DNA of 23,461 nucleotides from Chloroflexota bacterium (GTDB taxonomy: Bacteria; Chloroflexota; Limnocylindria; Limnocylindrales; CSP1-4): positions 1 to 23,461 of the forward strand of contig JAJYDP010000002.1 of the NCBI GenBank assembly GCA_021777365.1, in the 5' to 3' direction. Below are positions 7,362-14,355 of this stretch, piece by piece. Each line of letters starts with the position of its first letter. Position 1 is the stretch's first letter. The notes below the pieces were generated by a model, which did not search any database, had not been told where the DNA came from, and worked only from the letters and a program-made list of their open reading frames with translations. The position numbers and the translations under genes were made by a program.

Positions 7362-7979
7362 TCATCGCGCCCCGCCGCCCGGACCCAGCCCCTCGGCGCG
7401 GTAGACCTCCCGGGTGAAGTCGTCGAGGAGCAGACGCCCCCGGGAGAGCGCCTCCTCGGCGGCCCCGCGCTTCGCCGCCCCGAAGAAGTCGCGCGCGGTC
7501 GTGCGGGCGAACCACCGCCGCAGCTTCTGCCAGTCCGCCTCGCTCTCCTCCAGCTCGGCGAAGCGGAAGCGCTGGTTGGCCGACTCGCGCCGGATCTCCT
7601 CCGCGTAGCGCTCCACGCTCTCGATCAGCTCGTCGTACTCGGCGTCGCGGGCGCTGTCGAACCGGGCGACCAGGTCCTCCTCCCAGGCCCGCGAGGGCGA
7701 GGTGGTCTCGAGCAGCGATGCCTCACCCCCGGCCTGCCGGATCCGCGTCCCCAGCTGGTCCAGGCCGTCCCGGAGGTCCGGCCGATCGGGCAGGACCGCC
7801 ACGGCCTGCTGGAGGTAGATGGCCCCGAGCTGCCGCAGCCGCCGCCACGCGTACGTCCGCTGGCCGGATGACTCGGCGTTGATCCGATAGACCAGGAGGA
7901 GCCAGCGACGCGCCTCCGGCAGCCTCCCGGCCGGCGGTTGTGCCGGGAGGGCCGTGCCTGCCACGTTCTCGTCAGCCAC
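7362..7979 (-). CDS. ChrB N-terminal-domain protein
   Basis: A 205-residue protein starts at GTG 7979 with GGAGGG six nt upstream. The first 110 residues match the N-terminal domain of chromate-resistance regulator ChrB: WLLLVYRINAESSGQRTYAWRRL, then LGAIYLQQAVAVLP, then GGEASLLE and the acidic EEDLVARFDSARDAEYDELIE. The rest is a charged helical region ending in a basic tail. The C-terminal domain of full-length ChrB is absent. The gene overlaps the ABC permease by 8 bp and is the last gene of that operon. No ChrA chromate transporter is in the window, so chromate resistance is not implied. A sensory or regulatory role for the exporter is more likely, as inference. Confidence 0.82.
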   Translation of the reverse strand: MADENVAGTALPAQPPAGRLPEARRWLLLVYRINAESSGQRTYAWRRLRQLGAIYLQQAVAVLPDRPDLRDGLDQLGTRIRQAGGEASLLETTSPSRAWEEDLVARFDSARDAEYDELIESVERYAEEIRRESANQRFRFAELEESEADWQKLRRWFARTTARDFFGAAKRGAAEEALSRGRLLLDDFTREVYRAEGLGPGGGAR

Positions 7980-9672
7980 GCACGTCCCTCCGCCACAGGC
8001 CCCAGGCGCCCACGACCAGGCCCCCGACCGCGATGCACGCGCACGCGAGCATCCCCGGCACGTCCCACGTGCCGATCATGGGCTGGCCCAGGTGCGCCGA
8101 GAGCGAGAGATCGGCCACCCAGGACGGCAGGTCGAGCAGGGGAGCCAGCAGGTCCACGAGGAACGTCGCGATCGCCAGCGCCGCCACCGTGGGCGCCGCG
8201 AACGCCGGGCCCAAGCAGCCGCCGACGGCGATCCCGACGCCGGCCAGGGCCGCGCCGTAGAGGACGAGCACGACCGTCCCCGCGGCCGCCCGGACCGGAT
8301 CGTCTCCGGCCGACGCCACGCCGCCCGCGAGCGCGACCGCGAGGCACGCCACCACGACCGCGATCGCCGTGTACAGCGCCGTTCCACTGGCAAGCGCCCA
8401 CCGCACCCGGGACATGGGTGTCGCCAGGAGCAGCTCGAGGCGGCCGGCCGTCTCGTCGGACGACCGGGTCCCCACGAGCGTGGCCGCGGCCAGCCCGACG
8501 AGGATGAGCCCGAGGTCGATGAACGCGTACTGCAGGAAGCCGGCGGTGGTCGTCACGTCCACCCCGGGCACGAGGCTGCGCACGGCCGCCGCGAGCGCCG
8601 ACGACCTGGCGAGCTCGTCCGAGAAGATCCGGGCGGAGGCCGCCATGATGACCCCGTAGACGGCAAGCCCGATGCCCCACGCGAGGGTGCCCGGGAGCAG
8701 GTCGCCGAACGCGCGCCGGGCGGGACCCCCGAGGCCGAGAGTGGCCCGCGGCAGGCCCGCCATCCGCAGGCCGTCGGTGACCGCGACGTCGCGTCGCGTG
8801 AACGCCTCGATCCCGACGACCAGCAGCGCCGCCACCGCGAGCGCCAGCAGGCCGACGCCGGCCCACTCGTACCGACCCGCCAGCGGCAGGTGGTCGTACG
8901 TCCAGCCGAACCAGCTCAGGTTGGCCAGGCCGTCGAAGGCCGGCACGACGTGCCGGTAGCTCGTCACCAGGTACCCGCCGAGCATGACCGCCCCGGCGAT
9001 GCCCGCCGCCGCGCCGCGGCCGACGAAGGGGGCCAGCGCGAACGCCACGGCCCCGGCGACGAGGGCCTTGAGCCCGATCGCCAGCGCAAACGCGACCGCC
9101 GCGGCCGGGCCGATCCGGTCCTGCGGGAAGGTGGCACCGACGGTACCTGTCAGCCAGGTCGCGACCGCGACGGCCACCATCGCCGCCGCCAGCGCGACCA
9201 CGTGGCCGGCGAGCTTCTCCAGGGCCACGGCGCGGCGCGACCCCGGCGCGGCGAGCATGAAGTCCAGGCTGCCCCGGCGGGCCTCGCCGGCGAGCGTCGA
9301 GGAGAGGGCGAGGATGGACCACAGCCCGCCGAGCAGCGCAAGGTACGCCCCGTAGTGCCAGGAGATGAAGCCGCCGAGCGTGTCGACGGCGACGGGATTG
9401 CCGTAGAAGCCGCGCAGGACGGGCGGCAGCGTGCTCGTCAGCGCGGCGAGCTCGCGGCGCGTCTCCAGCGTCCCGTACGTGGTGGACATGGCCATCCCGC
9501 CGGCGAACACCAGCACGACCAGCAGCCCGCCCGTGGCGAGCGCCGCGAACCGCGAGTCGCGGACGGTCTTGCCGAAGACGCTGCCGAGGCCGTACAGGCG
9601 CCGGACCAGGGGAACGTGCGAGGTGGGATACGCGGCCGGCGGGGCCGGCACGCGCCGGCTCTCAACGGCCAT
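7972..9672 (-). CDS. ABC-2-type exporter permease, double-length
   Basis: The 566-residue protein starts at ATG 9672, overlapping the ATPase gene by 11 bp. It has about a dozen hydrophobic segments in two similar halves. Each half contains the ABC-2 permease signature of a charged GE/ETxxGxLEx(L)LAxPxSR stretch: AGEARRGSLDFMLAAPGSRR in the first half and SDETAGRLELLLATPMSRVR in the second. Such fused permeases pair with one ATPase type to export peptides, antibiotics or lipids. The substrate cannot be read from the sequence. It sits between the ATPase and the ChrB-like protein in a three-gene operon. Confidence 0.9.
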   Translation of the reverse strand: MAVESRRVPAPPAAYPTSHVPLVRRLYGLGSVFGKTVRDSRFAALATGGLLVVLVFAGGMAMSTTYGTLETRRELAALTSTLPPVLRGFYGNPVAVDTLGGFISWHYGAYLALLGGLWSILALSSTLAGEARRGSLDFMLAAPGSRRAVALEKLAGHVVALAAAMVAVAVATWLTGTVGATFPQDRIGPAAAVAFALAIGLKALVAGAVAFALAPFVGRGAAAGIAGAVMLGGYLVTSYRHVVPAFDGLANLSWFGWTYDHLPLAGRYEWAGVGLLALAVAALLVVGIEAFTRRDVAVTDGLRMAGLPRATLGLGGPARRAFGDLLPGTLAWGIGLAVYGVIMAASARIFSDELARSSALAAAVRSLVPGVDVTTTAGFLQYAFIDLGLILVGLAAATLVGTRSSDETAGRLELLLATPMSRVRWALASGTALYTAIAVVVACLAVALAGGVASAGDDPVRAAAGTVVLVLYGAALAGVGIAVGGCLGPAFAAPTVAALAIATFLVDLLAPLLDLPSWVADLSLSAHLGQPMIGTWDVPGMLACACIAVGGLVVGAWGLWRRDVRG

Positions 9673-10576
9673 GGTTGGTCACCTCGACGGCCTCGCGGCC
9701 GTACTGCGCGAGGAAGGTCTCCTCGAGGCTCGGCTCGCGGCTGACGAAGTCGACCAGGTCGTACTGCGCCGCGGCGCGGACCACGGGCGTCACCGGCCCG
9801 GCGACCCGCATCCGCAGCGCGTGGTCGTCCTGGACGACGTCGCTGACGCCGGGCAGCGAGGCGAACGCCGCGACCGGAGGCTCCCCGGCGAACCGGAGCT
9901 CCACCTGGTGATGCGCGAGATCCCGCAGGGTGTCGACGCGATCGACGGCGACGAGCTGCCCCTCGCGGATGATCGCGACCCGGTCGCAGGTCTTCTCGAC
10001 CTCCGAGAGGATGTGCGAGGAGAGAAACGCGGTCCGGCCCTCGGCCACCGTCTCCCGGAGCAGCTCGAAGAAGGTCTGCTGGACGAGCGGGTCCAGCCCG
10101 GCCGTCGGCTCGTCGAGGACGAGGAGCTCGGGCCGATGCTGGAGCGCGACGATCAGCCCGACCTTCTGCTTGTTGCCTTTCGAGTACTCGCGGTAGCGAC
10201 GCCCCGGGTCGAGGTCGAAGCGCCGGATGAGGTCGGCCTGGTAGCGTGGATCCACGCCACCGCGCAGGTTCGCGAAGTACTCGAGCGTCTGGCCGCCGGT
10301 GAGGCGGTCGTAGAGCGCGAACTCGCCGGGCAGGTAGCCGACGCGCCGGTGGATGGATGCCGGATCCTCCGACGCCTCGATGCCGAAGACGCGGGCGCGA
10401 CCGGAGGTGGGCCGGATCAGGTCCAGGAGCAGGCGGATGGTCGTGGTCTTCCCCGCGCCGTTCGGGCCGAGGTAGCCGAAGATCTCGCCCTCGTACACGG
10501 CGAGATCGAGGTCCACCACACCGCGGTGGCGGCCGTAGTACTTCGTGAGGCGCTCGGCCTCGATGATCGGTGTCAT
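9662..10576 (-). CDS. ABC transporter ATP-binding protein
   Basis: This 304-residue ATPase starts at ATG 10576 with GGGAGG six nt upstream. A longer frame from 10780 would run across the operator region and is rejected. Walker A is GPNGAGKTT at 37-45, the Q-loop area is YLPGEFALY near 81-89, and Walker B is LLVLDEPTAGLD at 151-162. The switch His is in LSSHIL (H188). The signature is the SKGNKQKVG variant (132-140) typical of drug- and lantibiotic-type exporters rather than LSGGQ. A C-terminal regulatory tail of about 90 residues follows. It powers the fused permease encoded downstream. Confidence 0.95.
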   Translation of the reverse strand: MTPIIEAERLTKYYGRHRGVVDLDLAVYEGEIFGYLGPNGAGKTTTIRLLLDLIRPTSGRARVFGIEASEDPASIHRRVGYLPGEFALYDRLTGGQTLEYFANLRGGVDPRYQADLIRRFDLDPGRRYREYSKGNKQKVGLIVALQHRPELLVLDEPTAGLDPLVQQTFFELLRETVAEGRTAFLSSHILSEVEKTCDRVAIIREGQLVAVDRVDTLRDLAHHQVELRFAGEPPVAAFASLPGVSDVVQDDHALRMRVAGPVTPVVRAAAQYDLVDFVSREPSLEETFLAQYGREAVEVTNHGR

Positions 10577-10793
10577 GGCAGCCCTCCCGTCGAGGCTGCG
10601 ATCCACCGGATCGGGCCACCCCGCAGGCGGAACGCGGCGACGTGACGCCGATGCGCGTCCGACCCTGGCCCGGTCTCCACGGAACCGCGCCAGTACAGCG
10701 CCGTGGCCGGTGGCATGACAGTGCCGAAGCGCCCGATGTGTGTGACGTACGTCACATTCCAGCGATGTCATGGACGTCACTGGCCCCAGGCCG
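10577..10793 (-). promoter_or_regulatory. Upstream region of the ABC operon with a perfect 16-bp palindrome
   Basis: TGTGACGTACGTCACA at 10741-10756 is a perfect 16-bp palindrome. A diverged relative, ATGTCATGGACGTCAC, lies at 10765-10780, centred 24 bp away. Both lie upstream of the ATPase start, in the gap after the methyltransferase gene. This is the layout of a repressor or activator binding two sites on one face of the helix. I could not assign -35/-10 boxes with confidence. The regulator is not known. The ChrB-like product at the end of the operon is a candidate by position only. Confidence 0.55.
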
Positions 10794-11453
10794 CTACCTT
10801 CGTCCCGGTCGCAGCGCGTACACGCTGCCCCGCTTCAACTCCAGGTCCTCAAGTTCGGTCGTGGTGCGGATGGGGTAGGTCGCGAGCTCGACCAGTTCGC
10901 CCACCGGGAGATAGCGGCGCCCGGGATCCCCGACCAGCACGTCGATCCCGCGATCACAGGCCCGGCGCAGCCACGGCATGACACGCTCGGCCAGGCGAGC
11001 CTCGTAGGACCAGTCGCCGGCCAGGACGACGTCGACGTCGGGCGGCTCCTCGTCCAGCACGTCGCGGTGCAGCGTGCTCACCCGGCAGCCGTTCGCCCGC
11101 GCGTTCAGGTCGATCGCCGCCACGGCGAACGGATCGATGTCGGCGCCGGTCGCATCGGTCGCGCCCGCAAGCATGGCCGCGATCGCGCAAAGCCCGGAGC
11201 CCGACGCCAGGTCGAAGACGCGCCGGCCGGCCACCGTTTCGGGGTGCTCACCCAGGTACCGGCCGATGGCCAGCCCGCCTGCCCACGCGAACGCCCAGTA
11301 CGGCAGGGGCGCGTCGGGGTCGCCGGTCTCGAGCTGCACCGCATGCCAGAGCGGCAGAACCTCGTCGGCCAGGTGCAGGCGGATCTCCCGGAGCCCGGGC
11401 ACGGGTCGCGGCCGCGTGTGGTGGAGCACGAACGCTCGATACGAGGCGGACAT
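10794..11453 (-). CDS. Class I SAM-dependent methyltransferase (Methyltransf_16/ETFB-lysine type)
   Basis: The 219-residue enzyme is taken from ATG 11453, which has GGAGAG about seven nt upstream. An in-frame ATG at 11495 is weaker. The SAM-binding motif I is DLASGSG at 81-87, the acidic loop is ADIDPFAVAAIDLNA starting at 104, and the post-II segment is VVLAGDWSYE around 142-150. The PYWAFAWAGG segment before motif I is typical of the protein-lysine/nicotinamide N-methyltransferase group that includes the ETF-beta lysine methyltransferase. The target is probably a protein lysine but is not decided by the sequence. It lies upstream of the ABC operon on the same strand, with 217 bp between, so it is probably separate. 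Confidence 0.85.
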   Translation of the reverse strand: MSASYRAFVLHHTRPRPVPGLREIRLHLADEVLPLWHAVQLETGDPDAPLPYWAFAWAGGLAIGRYLGEHPETVAGRRVFDLASGSGLCAIAAMLAGATDATGADIDPFAVAAIDLNARANGCRVSTLHRDVLDEEPPDVDVVLAGDWSYEARLAERVMPWLRRACDRGIDVLVGDPGRRYLPVGELVELATYPIRTTTELEDLELKRGSVYALRPGRR

Positions 11454-11629
11454 CGGTGAACTCTCCAGGAACAGGTTGAAGACTAGGGTCGCCATCAACC
11501 GGCCGACGTGGTAGCGTGCGTGGCGGCGCTGTACTGGCGCATCAGATCCTGCGGCAACTCCGACCACTCCCTCTCATCGGTCATCGGCGAGAACGGTTCG
11601 CTGAGGCCGCATGGGAAGGAGTGGTTTTC

Positions 11630-11968
11630 GTGTACGCACAATCGGACAGAACCCTGGTCTGCGCGGACTGTCAGCAGGAATTCGTCTTCAGCGCGAGCGA
11701 GCAGCAGTTCTACGCGGATCGCCAGTTCAGCGAACCGCGCCGCTGTCCCTCGTGCCGGGCGAGCCGGAAGGCAGCGCGCGGCGGGTCGGGTGGCGGGTAC
11801 TCCTCCGGTGGGGGATACTCGAGTGGCGGACGCGACCGGGGCCCCAGGGAGATGTTCAGCGCGACGTGCTCGAGCTGCGGTCGCGAGGCGCAGGTCCCGT
11901 TCCGTCCCACCGGGGACAAGCCCGTCTACTGCAGCGACTGTTTCCAGGCGCAGCGGCGCTCCTACTAG
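11630..11968 (+). CDS. Double zinc-ribbon protein (CxxC-x17-CxxC type)
   Basis: This 112-residue protein starts at GTG 11630, chosen because AAGGAG (11616-11621) stands 8 nt before it. The longer frame from 11516 has no such site. It carries two zinc ribbons: C11/C14 with C39/C42, and C80/C83 with C101/C104, the second with exactly 17 residues between the CxxC pairs. Between them is a Gly/Ser-rich repeat (GGGYSSGGGYSSGG). It resembles the family annotated as probable zinc-ribbon proteins (PF13451-like), thought to bind nucleic acid or act with ribosome or stress functions, although the role is not established. It diverges from the methyltransferase and ends at a strong terminator. Confidence 0.85.
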   Translation: MYAQSDRTLVCADCQQEFVFSASEQQFYADRQFSEPRRCPSCRASRKAARGGSGGGYSSGGGYSSGGRDRGPREMFSATCSSCGREAQVPFRPTGDKPVYCSDCFQAQRRSY

Positions 11969-12011
11969 GCCGCCACTGTCGCGCTCGACCTGGCACTCGA
12001 GTTCGCACTCA

Positions 12012-12044
12012 AGAAGGAGCCCGACGTCTCGTCGGGCTCCTTCT
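12012..12044. terminator. Bidirectional intrinsic terminator
   Basis: A perfect 15-bp stem, AGAAGGAGCCCGACG at 12012-12026 and its complement at 12030-12044, closes on a three-base TCT loop. It lies 43 nt after the zinc-ribbon stop and 25 nt after the KOW-like gene's stop on the other strand. The flanking A/T-rich ends of the stem (CCTTCT on either strand) help release. It serves both converging genes. Confidence 0.85.
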
Positions 12045-12069
12045 GCATGGCCTGCCATCGGGACACTGC

Positions 12070-12312
12070 TCAGGCCGGCAGGTCTCCCGGCCCGAGCCTC
12101 TCGATGTCGATGGTTCGCACGCGGCGGGCACTGCCGACATCCGTGCGCACGACCACGGACGGGATGGCTGCGCCGGTGAGCGCCTCCACCACCGCCGTCT
12201 GCCCGGCATACAGCCCGGTGCCGCGAATCCTCACCCGGTCCCCGATGGAGAACGAACCGCCGCCCTTCTGCGCGGTCGGATCGATCGACACGACCGTCGG
12301 CCGCGTGATCAC
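12070..12312 (-). CDS. Small KOW-like protein, possibly N-terminally extended
   Basis: From GTG 12312 the frame gives 80 residues with a short beta-barrel pattern: FSIGDRVRIRGTGLYAGQTAVVEAL, then IPSVVVRTDVGSARRVRTIDIERL. This is like KOW/SH3-type RNA- or ribosome-binding folds. The frame is open further upstream to a TGA at 12406-12408 and encodes a strikingly basic stretch (RKRKKTYPP, TSQRAATRDA), but that stretch has no ATG, GTG or TTG. Either translation starts at 12312 without a visible ribosome site, or the true start is non-standard or hidden by an error. It converges on the terminator shared with the zinc-ribbon gene. The function is unknown. Confidence 0.6.
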   Translation of the reverse strand: MITRPTVVSIDPTAQKGGGSFSIGDRVRIRGTGLYAGQTAVVEALTGAAIPSVVVRTDVGSARRVRTIDIERLGPGDLPA

Positions 12313-12535
12313 GGCGTCGCGGGTCGCCGCACGCTGGCTGGTCGCGGTACGCGCCGGGGGATAGGTCTTCTTGCGCTTCCGCGTCCCCCGGTGGTGACGT
12401 CCGGTTCAGATCGGGTCGCTGAGCTCGGTGCCGCACGAGTCGCCGACGTGTCCAACGGTACCTTGTCCCGGCCGGTCGCGCTTCCCGCAACCGCGGCGGA
12501 CGATCGGACCGACCGGGCGCGTGGATGCCGGCGCG

Positions 12536-12564
12536 TTGTGGTATCGCCCGGGAAGGAGTACCGT
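12536..12564 (+). promoter_or_regulatory. Candidate promoter of the cold-shock gene
   Basis: TTGTGG at 12536-12541 and TACCGT at 12559-12564 are 17 bp apart, a plausible housekeeping promoter. It would give a leader of about 95 nt before the cold-shock start. Long leaders are common for cold-shock genes. The rest of the gap from 12313 to 12666 holds only the start-less KOW extension and nothing else I can recognise. Confidence 0.4.
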
Positions 12565-12666
12565 GGGGTAGCCTCCGGGGATCACCTGGCGGCGCTCCGC
12601 GTGGTCGCCCCTTCTCGAACGGGCCGTGCGTCTGCCACTTCGTTCGGGAAGAGAACAGGTTCATCC

Positions 12667-12870
12667 ATGAACACCGGCAGCATCGCGAGGGTGATCGGCG
12701 ACCGTGGCTTCGGCTTCATCGCCGGCGACGACGGCAAGCAGTACTTCTTCCATCGCGACGGCCTGACGCCGACCCTCGTCTTCGAGGAGCTGGCCGGCGG
12801 CGAGAAGGTCACCTTCGAGATCGAGGCCAACCCCAAGGGACCTCGTGCCACACAGATCCGCCGGGCATAG
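12667..12870 (+). CDS. Cold-shock domain protein
   Basis: The 67-residue protein is a single cold-shock domain, the usual CspA length. RNP1 is DRGFGFI at residues 12-18 and RNP2 is YFFH at 26-29, followed by the FEELAGGEKVTFEIE strand and an RATQIR end. It binds single-stranded RNA and DNA and acts as an RNA chaperone in the cytoplasm. The usual Lys-Trp before the RNP1 loop is replaced (IARVIGDRGFGF), a variant seen in some high-GC bacteria. The start is the only good ATG. The ribosome site is weak (AACAGG). A GC-rich hairpin follows 13 nt after the stop. Confidence 0.92.
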   Translation: MNTGSIARVIGDRGFGFIAGDDGKQYFFHRDGLTPTLVFEELAGGEKVTFEIEANPKGPRATQIRRA

Positions 12871-12883
12871 CCCTGCGGTGATG

Positions 12884-12928
12884 ACGTCGGGCGTCGAGGC
12901 GGTGATCGTCTGCCCCGACGCCCGACGT
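12884..12928 (+). terminator. GC-rich hairpin after the cold-shock gene
   Basis: ACGTCGGGCGTCG at 12884-12896 and its exact complement at 12916-12928 form a 13-bp stem with a 19-nt loop. There is no T-run, so it may be a Rho-assisted terminator or an mRNA-stabilising 3' hairpin. A 61-residue frame from 12881 overlaps it and is not called. The gap up to 13132 has no other clear feature. Confidence 0.5.
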
Positions 12929-13132
12929 GACCGCGCCGTCCCGAACGCGTTCGGCGGACTGGTCCGGGTCGTGTGGGCGTCCAGCGGACGACGGCCACGC
13001 CACCTGGTGCCGGCCGCGGTCGCGGGCGTGGGGGCGGTGGCCACGCGAGCCTTGTTCGGCCGCTGAACCTGCCACGACCTTGCCGGCCATTGCCGGCCCC
13101 CGGGATTCCTCAGGCCGGATGCCCGGTTCGTC

Positions 13133-13157
13133 CTCCTCGAGGTCTGTACGAGAGGAG
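13133..13157 (+). promoter_or_regulatory. Hairpin that could mask the ribosome site of the glycan cassette
   Basis: CTCCTCG at 13133-13139 can pair with CGAG-A-GGAG at 13149-13157 with one bulged A. The right arm contains the GAGGAG ribosome site for the TTG start at 13165. Such a fold could lower or regulate translation of the first gene of the operon. Confidence 0.4.
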
Positions 13158-13164
13158 CGACCCG

Positions 13165-14355
13165 TTGACCCTCAGCACGGCAATCGTGGCGACCTATCCG
13201 CCCCGGCACTGCGGGATCGCGTCCTTCGCGCATGATCTCGCGCGAGCCAGCCACTGCACGTCCGTGGTGGCGCTGCACGCGCCCGGCGCGCCCGCCATCT
13301 ACCCGCTCGAGGTACGTCACCGGATCCGGCGCGACGTCGTCGCCGACTACCGGCGGGCTGCCGCCGACCTGGCCAGGGACGGCGTCGGGCTCGTGTCCAT
13401 CCAGCACGAGTATGGGATCTGGGGAGGTGACGACGGCGAGCTGGTGCTCGACTTCGTCCGGGCGCTCCGGGTGCCGGCCGTGGCCACGCTGCACACCGTG
13501 CGGCGGACGCCGACCACCTCGCAGTACCGCGTCCTGGCCGGACTCTGCGCTGCTGTGGACGGGGTGGTCGTCATGTCCGAGGCCGCCGCGTCGCTGCTGA
13601 CCCGTGTCTACGGCGTCAGCCCGGTCCGGATCAGCGTCATCCCGCACGGCGTCCCCGATCTCCCGCGCGTCGACCCCGACCTCGTGAAGCCGGGACTGGG
13701 GTTGGCCGGCAGGGCCGTCATCCTGAGTTTCGGGCTCATCGGCCCGGGCAAGGGGTATGAGCTCGCCATCGCCGCGATGCCGGAGGTGGTGGCCGCGATC
13801 CCGAACGCCTGCTACGTGATCCTCGGTGCCACCCACCCCGAGCTCCTGCGCCGCGAAGGCGAAGCGTACCGGGACAGCCTCGTGGCGCGCGCGGCCGAAC
13901 TGGGCGTGGGGGACCACGTCCGGTTCGTCGACCGGTTCGTATCCCAGGCGGAGCTCGGGCGCTGGCTGCAGGCCGCCGACGTGTTCGTCACGCCCTACCC
14001 GGGCCTCGAGCAGATCGTCTCGGGGACCCTCTCCTACGCGGTGGGAGCCGGCAAGGCGATCGTCTCGACACCGTACGAGTACGCCGCGGAACTGCTCGCG
14101 GAGGGTCGCGGGATCCTGGTCCCGCCGGAGTCGCCCGGCGCCTTGGCGGGCGCCCTGGCAGGTCTTCTGGCGGACCCCAGGCGACGAGAGCAGATGGGCG
14201 CGCGGGCGTATCGCTTCGGACGTCACATGGCGTGGCCGCAGGTTGGAGCCACCTATCGCGCCCTGTTCGATGGAGTCGCCGGTCGAGACCGCTGTCTCCA
14301 GCCGATGCCCCGCGGGCTGCTGCATGTCCTTCCGTCGAGGCGCGTCGATGCCTGA
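13165..14355 (+). CDS. GT4-family glycosyltransferase
   Basis: The 396-residue enzyme is taken from TTG 13165 because GAGGAG lies seven nt upstream and the homologous-looking N-terminus (TLSTAIVATYPPRHCGIASFAHDL) begins there. No ATG or GTG is suitable. It has the GT-B layout: an N-terminal acceptor domain with TYPPRHCGIASF and QHEYGIWGG, the IPHGV linker at 159-163, GPGKGYE (193-199) at the start of the donor domain, then TPYPGLEQIVSGTLSYAVGAGKAIVSTPYEYAAELL and EGRGILVPPE from residue 313. GT4 enzymes are retaining and use nucleotide- or phospho-sugars, often for mannosyl transfer. Its stop overlaps the next start by 8 bp. With the GH130 gene downstream, a mannosyl glycan is a fair guess. 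Confidence 0.9.
   Translation: MTLSTAIVATYPPRHCGIASFAHDLARASHCTSVVALHAPGAPAIYPLEVRHRIRRDVVADYRRAAADLARDGVGLVSIQHEYGIWGGDDGELVLDFVRALRVPAVATLHTVRRTPTTSQYRVLAGLCAAVDGVVVMSEAAASLLTRVYGVSPVRISVIPHGVPDLPRVDPDLVKPGLGLAGRAVILSFGLIGPGKGYELAIAAMPEVVAAIPNACYVILGATHPELLRREGEAYRDSLVARAAELGVGDHVRFVDRFVSQAELGRWLQAADVFVTPYPGLEQIVSGTLSYAVGAGKAIVSTPYEYAAELLAEGRGILVPPESPGALAGALAGLLADPRRREQMGARAYRFGRHMAWPQVGATYRALFDGVAGRDRCLQPMPRGLLHVLPSRRVDA

Noticed and set aside
7362..7979. Chromate-resistance function for the ChrB-like gene
   Set aside because: Only the N-terminal domain is present and there is no ChrA gene. The partner is an ABC exporter.
7954..9744. 596-residue frame antisense to the ABC permease
   Set aside because: It is a shadow of a membrane-protein gene with clear permease signatures on the other strand.
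12881..13066. 61-residue frame after the cold-shock gene
   Set aside because: It has no ribosome site, overlaps a 13-bp hairpin likely to end the upstream transcript, and has no recognisable family.
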